Below, piece after piece: positions 40,635 through 43,141 of a DNA stretch of 43,141 nt. Both the position numbers and the translations under genes were made by a program. The first letter of the stretch is position 1; each line of letters opens with the position of its first letter. Below the pieces are notes generated by a model. The model was not told where the DNA came from. It worked only from the letters and a program-made list of their open reading frames with translations, and made no database searches. The stretch comes from a virus: the IMG/VR virus record IMGVR_UViG_3300032285_004327, positions 1 through 43,141 of that record; one strand, 5' to 3'.

Positions 40635-43141
40635 TAGTCAAAAATTATTTTGCCGTTATATGTAGTTTTATCTAAATTAACATTCACATTTGAATACAAA
40701 TTTTTCAAATTTTGATTTTGTGTAGAAGTTGCTCCCGCAGTTGTAAATGAAAAATTTCTTGTCTTTCCAACAATACTCTGGTTTGAAACTTGTGGATTGT
40801 AATTTTTATAAGTCAAATAATCAGGTGAATTAAAAAACGTATCTACTTTATTTGTTTGAGCATTTTTTTCACTTGTAAAACTTGGAACTAGTCCATTAAT
40901 TGTATTTGTAACAATACTTTTTGTTAATTGGGTAGTATCTGAAACTAAATTTAAAGTTAGATTATTAATTAAACTTTGTCTTGAGTTATTATCAATTATT
41001 TCATTACAGAAAATAGTAAAAAATCTATTTAAGTTACCTGTAATATTTTGACTTGATACAGGTGTAAATGTTGTACTTGGAGTTGTAACGTCAATAATAA
41101 TATTATTAGAGTTTAATAATGTGTAGTATGATTGAACATCAGATGCCATTTTAACATAATCTGTTCTTATTGATGTTAACGTATCGCTTGACCCATCAGG
41201 TAATCCTGTAAGAGTATAAACATAAGGACTTCCAACTGATGTAATTTTACCGTCAGTAGCCGAACAAATTAAATCAAGTTTTCTATAACTTTGGTATATA
41301 TTAACTTGTGTATTAGAAACACTTTGTATTTGACTTGATATTTTAGAAATTATATTATTTACCTGATTTGACACTTGTAAAGTGTAATTTGCTCTTACAG
41401 CTCTAATGTCTGAAGTAGAAACATTATTAGAAATTAACGCAGAAATTAAAAAATCGGTTCCGTTAGTAATTTCAGTACTTAATTCATTTGCCAAATCTAA
41501 AATATACTTGTTATAGTTAACCATTTTACCAAGTATCTTAACATTTGCAACGGGAGTGTTTAAACTATTTAATGAACCAGTTATAAATTGTTTTTCAGAA
41601 CTTACTTGTTTGTAAACTCCATAATTTGTGGTTTGAATAATTTTTGTTACAAAACTTTCAATATTGTTAAAATAGTTTTGAGTGTTTGCAACTGTATTGT
41701 CAAACAAATTACCATATAATAATGTACCTGTTTCAACACCTCCTGAAGTTTGTGAATTAGTAATATTACCAGCTTGAGTACCTCCATTATTTGTTATTAC
41801 AGTATTAAGTTGGTTAGTCATAGATGGTGTTGAGTTGGCCAACGCAGCATTTGACTGACTATTATTACTTGATTGTTGGTTACTTAAAATAAAACTTTCA
41901 ACATTTGTATCGTCAGTTGCGTCAGCTCTTTCATCATACATTTCGGTATTTGCATAGAAGTTAAAACTTAAAGCGTTTTGAAGTTTTTCAATTGGTTCTT
42001 TTAGTCCATGCCCACCAATCATTTTAAAACCAAGTTTAACAGTAACAATTGAAGGTTGTACACCAATTCCTTCAGGGTTAAAATCTAATTGTTCATAAGA
42101 AAAAGATAGGGTATCAGGTACAATTTTACAGTTGTAAAAATCACCAACTCTTAAAATTAAAATTGGTGGTCTACCAAAATTGGTATTAAACGCATCTTTG
42201 TTTTTAACACCCCCTTGACTATTTGTTGTTGTTGGTATAGTTTTTCCAGGCCTTACACATTGATTTAAAAATGTAATTCTTGAGTTAAAACCTTCAGGTG
42301 TTATAGAGTGAAACAAAGGATTGAAAAATTTAATTCTTTGTTTAATACCATCATATAAAAATGGGTCAGAACTTTTTATTGTTTCAAAATAATTTTGTTC
42401 GTTTAATAATTCTCTAATTAATTTTTTAGTAACATTTTTTAACTTACTCTGGAAATCAATAACAGGTACCTGTTTTAATCCAACCGTATTATTATATCCC
42501 TCACTTACCGATTGTGCAACTTTTGAACCAAATGGTGAATATGGTTGTACTGTAATTTTTTTAATAACTAAAGTACTACAAGCAACACGGGTTACTTCGT
42601 ACTCTTCAGCAATATTATTACCATTACAATTATAAGTTTGACTGCTATCCTGAGGAGTGTAGTTATCAATTGTACCAGAATTAACATCAATTTTTAATTT
42701 TCTTTCATCAATAAATTTTGAAATATTTGTTCCCTGATATACCATTTCATAAAAATATGCAATGATACTTTGTTTTCTTTGTTCCCCTAAATTTTGTGAT
42801 TCAGGTCCTGCGAAACTGCCAACACCAAAATTAGTTGCTTTTAAATCTATTTTAACTTCATTACCATTAACTAACGCATCTGCGACTTCTTGAGCTAAAT
42901 CAAGAAAGTTATTATAATTTGGTGTTATTGTATTATTTAAAAAACTTGTAGAAGTGTTTATTCCGTCAAAAAACTGTGAGTTTATATTTGTAACAAGTTG
43001 AGTGTAAATATTAGGATATGGTTGGGTATAGTCACTATTAACATCCGTTTTAGGATTAAAATAAAATGCGTTACCAATATATGAACTTAAATTAGGTAGT
43101 TCTTTCGGACCTGAATTATCCTGTTGTGGTATTTGTGTTAA
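40634..43141 (-). CDS. Tail/baseplate protein with possible OmpA-like domain, 5' end cut off
   Basis: The frame is open from the right edge to the stop at 40634, giving 835 residues without the true start. An ATG at 42745 is internal (YEMVYQGTN), since the 132 codons before it are open and protein-like. Residues ~80-195 resemble an OmpA-like peptidoglycan-binding domain: KIDLKATNFGVGSFAGPESQ aligns with the G-x-T-D-x-x-G-s...N pattern, NLGEQRKQSIIAYF with L-S-x-R-A-x-x-V-x-x-Y-L. Later, YEQLDFNPEGIGVQPSIVTV and FKMIGGHGLKEPIEKLQNAL mark a conserved-looking structural core. The C-terminal half is Asn/Thr/Ser-rich with coiled-coil-like stretches. Context with gp53-like and hub genes indicates a baseplate or tail protein; the OmpA-like call is inference. 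Confidence 0.62.
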   Translation of the reverse strand, partial: LTQIPQQDNSGPKELPNLSSYIGNAFYFNPKTDVNSDYTQPYPNIYTQLVTNINSQFFDGINTSTSFLNNTITPNYNNFLDLAQEVADALVNGNEVKIDLKATNFGVGSFAGPESQNLGEQRKQSIIAYFYEMVYQGTNISKFIDERKLKIDVNSGTIDNYTPQDSSQTYNCNGNNIAEEYEVTRVACSTLVIKKITVQPYSPFGSKVAQSVSEGYNNTVGLKQVPVIDFQSKLKNVTKKLIRELLNEQNYFETIKSSDPFLYDGIKQRIKFFNPLFHSITPEGFNSRITFLNQCVRPGKTIPTTTNSQGGVKNKDAFNTNFGRPPILILRVGDFYNCKIVPDTLSFSYEQLDFNPEGIGVQPSIVTVKLGFKMIGGHGLKEPIEKLQNALSFNFYANTEMYDERADATDDTNVESFILSNQQSSNNSQSNAALANSTPSMTNQLNTVITNNGGTQAGNITNSQTSGGVETGTLLYGNLFDNTVANTQNYFNNIESFVTKIIQTTNYGVYKQVSSEKQFITGSLNSLNTPVANVKILGKMVNYNKYILDLANELSTEITNGTDFLISALISNNVSTSDIRAVRANYTLQVSNQVNNIISKISSQIQSVSNTQVNIYQSYRKLDLICSATDGKITSVGSPYVYTLTGLPDGSSDTLTSIRTDYVKMASDVQSYYTLLNSNNIIIDVTTPSTTFTPVSSQNITGNLNRFFTIFCNEIIDNNSRQSLINNLTLNLVSDTTQLTKSIVTNTINGLVPSFTSEKNAQTNKVDTFFNSPDYLTYKNYNPQVSNQSIVGKTRNFSFTTAGATSTQNQNLKNLYSNVNVNLDKTTYNGKIIFD

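Noticed and set aside
1-43141. CRISPR array, tRNA, integrase or insertion sequence
   Set aside because: The direct repeats here are all in-frame protein repeats, the spacers are too short for tRNAs, and no integrase or transposase sequence is present.

Overview
The window is a gene-dense, AT-rich stretch of a T4-like contractile-tailed phage (myovirus) genome. The probable host is a member of the Bacteroidetes, perhaps a flavobacterium. The phage assignment rests on baseplate wedge proteins resembling T4 gp25, gp6 and, more tentatively, gp53 and gp7, together with T4-type replication proteins (gp32, UvsX, gp41, an RNase H/FEN nuclease). The host guess is inference. It rests on SprB-like repeats, the domain type of flavobacterial gliding adhesins, in the tail adhesins; on leaders that mostly lack a Shine-Dalgarno sequence; and on a Bacteroidetes-style TTTG/TAnnTTTG-like promoter before the gp32 gene. 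Every gene I support lies on the minus strand, so transcription runs from the right edge to the left edge. Genes are packed tightly, several with TAATG stop/start overlaps. No stretch longer than about 85 bases lacks a gene. I saw no tRNA, rRNA, CRISPR array, insertion sequence or integrase.

In transcription order, region 1 (about 43141 to 33293) holds tail-hub and baseplate genes. These are a 5'-truncated structural gene with a possible OmpA-like domain, a small gp53/LysM-like protein, a 2033-residue hub-like protein ending in a lysozyme-like domain, and two small proteins of unknown function.

Region 2 (33284 to 24953) is replication and nucleotide metabolism: gp32-like SSB with its own host-type promoter and a strong terminator, UvsX recombinase, 5'-3' exonuclease (GTG start), a 150-residue unknown protein, gp41/DnaB-like helicase, and class I ribonucleotide reductase NrdB and NrdA with eukaryote-like active-site spacing. 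A terminator follows nrdA. A flavodoxin-fold FMN-reductase-like gene comes next, followed by another terminator.

Region 3 (24089 to 8579) returns to structural genes: gp25, gp6, a 1867-residue protein with an internal hydrophobic hairpin, four poorly recognised proteins (one with a PKD-like domain), and a 986-residue protein with a gp7/tail-protein-I-like segment.

Region 4 (8579 to 1) is a tail-adhesin cassette: a seven-repeat SprB-like protein, a protein with one SprB-like domain on a Thr/Pro stalk, two fibres built from YadA-head-like repeats (one ending in a self-cleaving S74 chaperone domain), a single-domain 73-residue SprB-like protein, and a SprB-like protein cut by the left edge. Regions 1 and 3 would build the baseplate and cell-puncturing device, region 4 the host-recognition tips, and region 2 would copy the DNA and supply deoxynucleotides.

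The main non-coding signal is a TATTTAT box on the coding strand that recurs in the short leaders of nine genes. It may be a phage-specific promoter.
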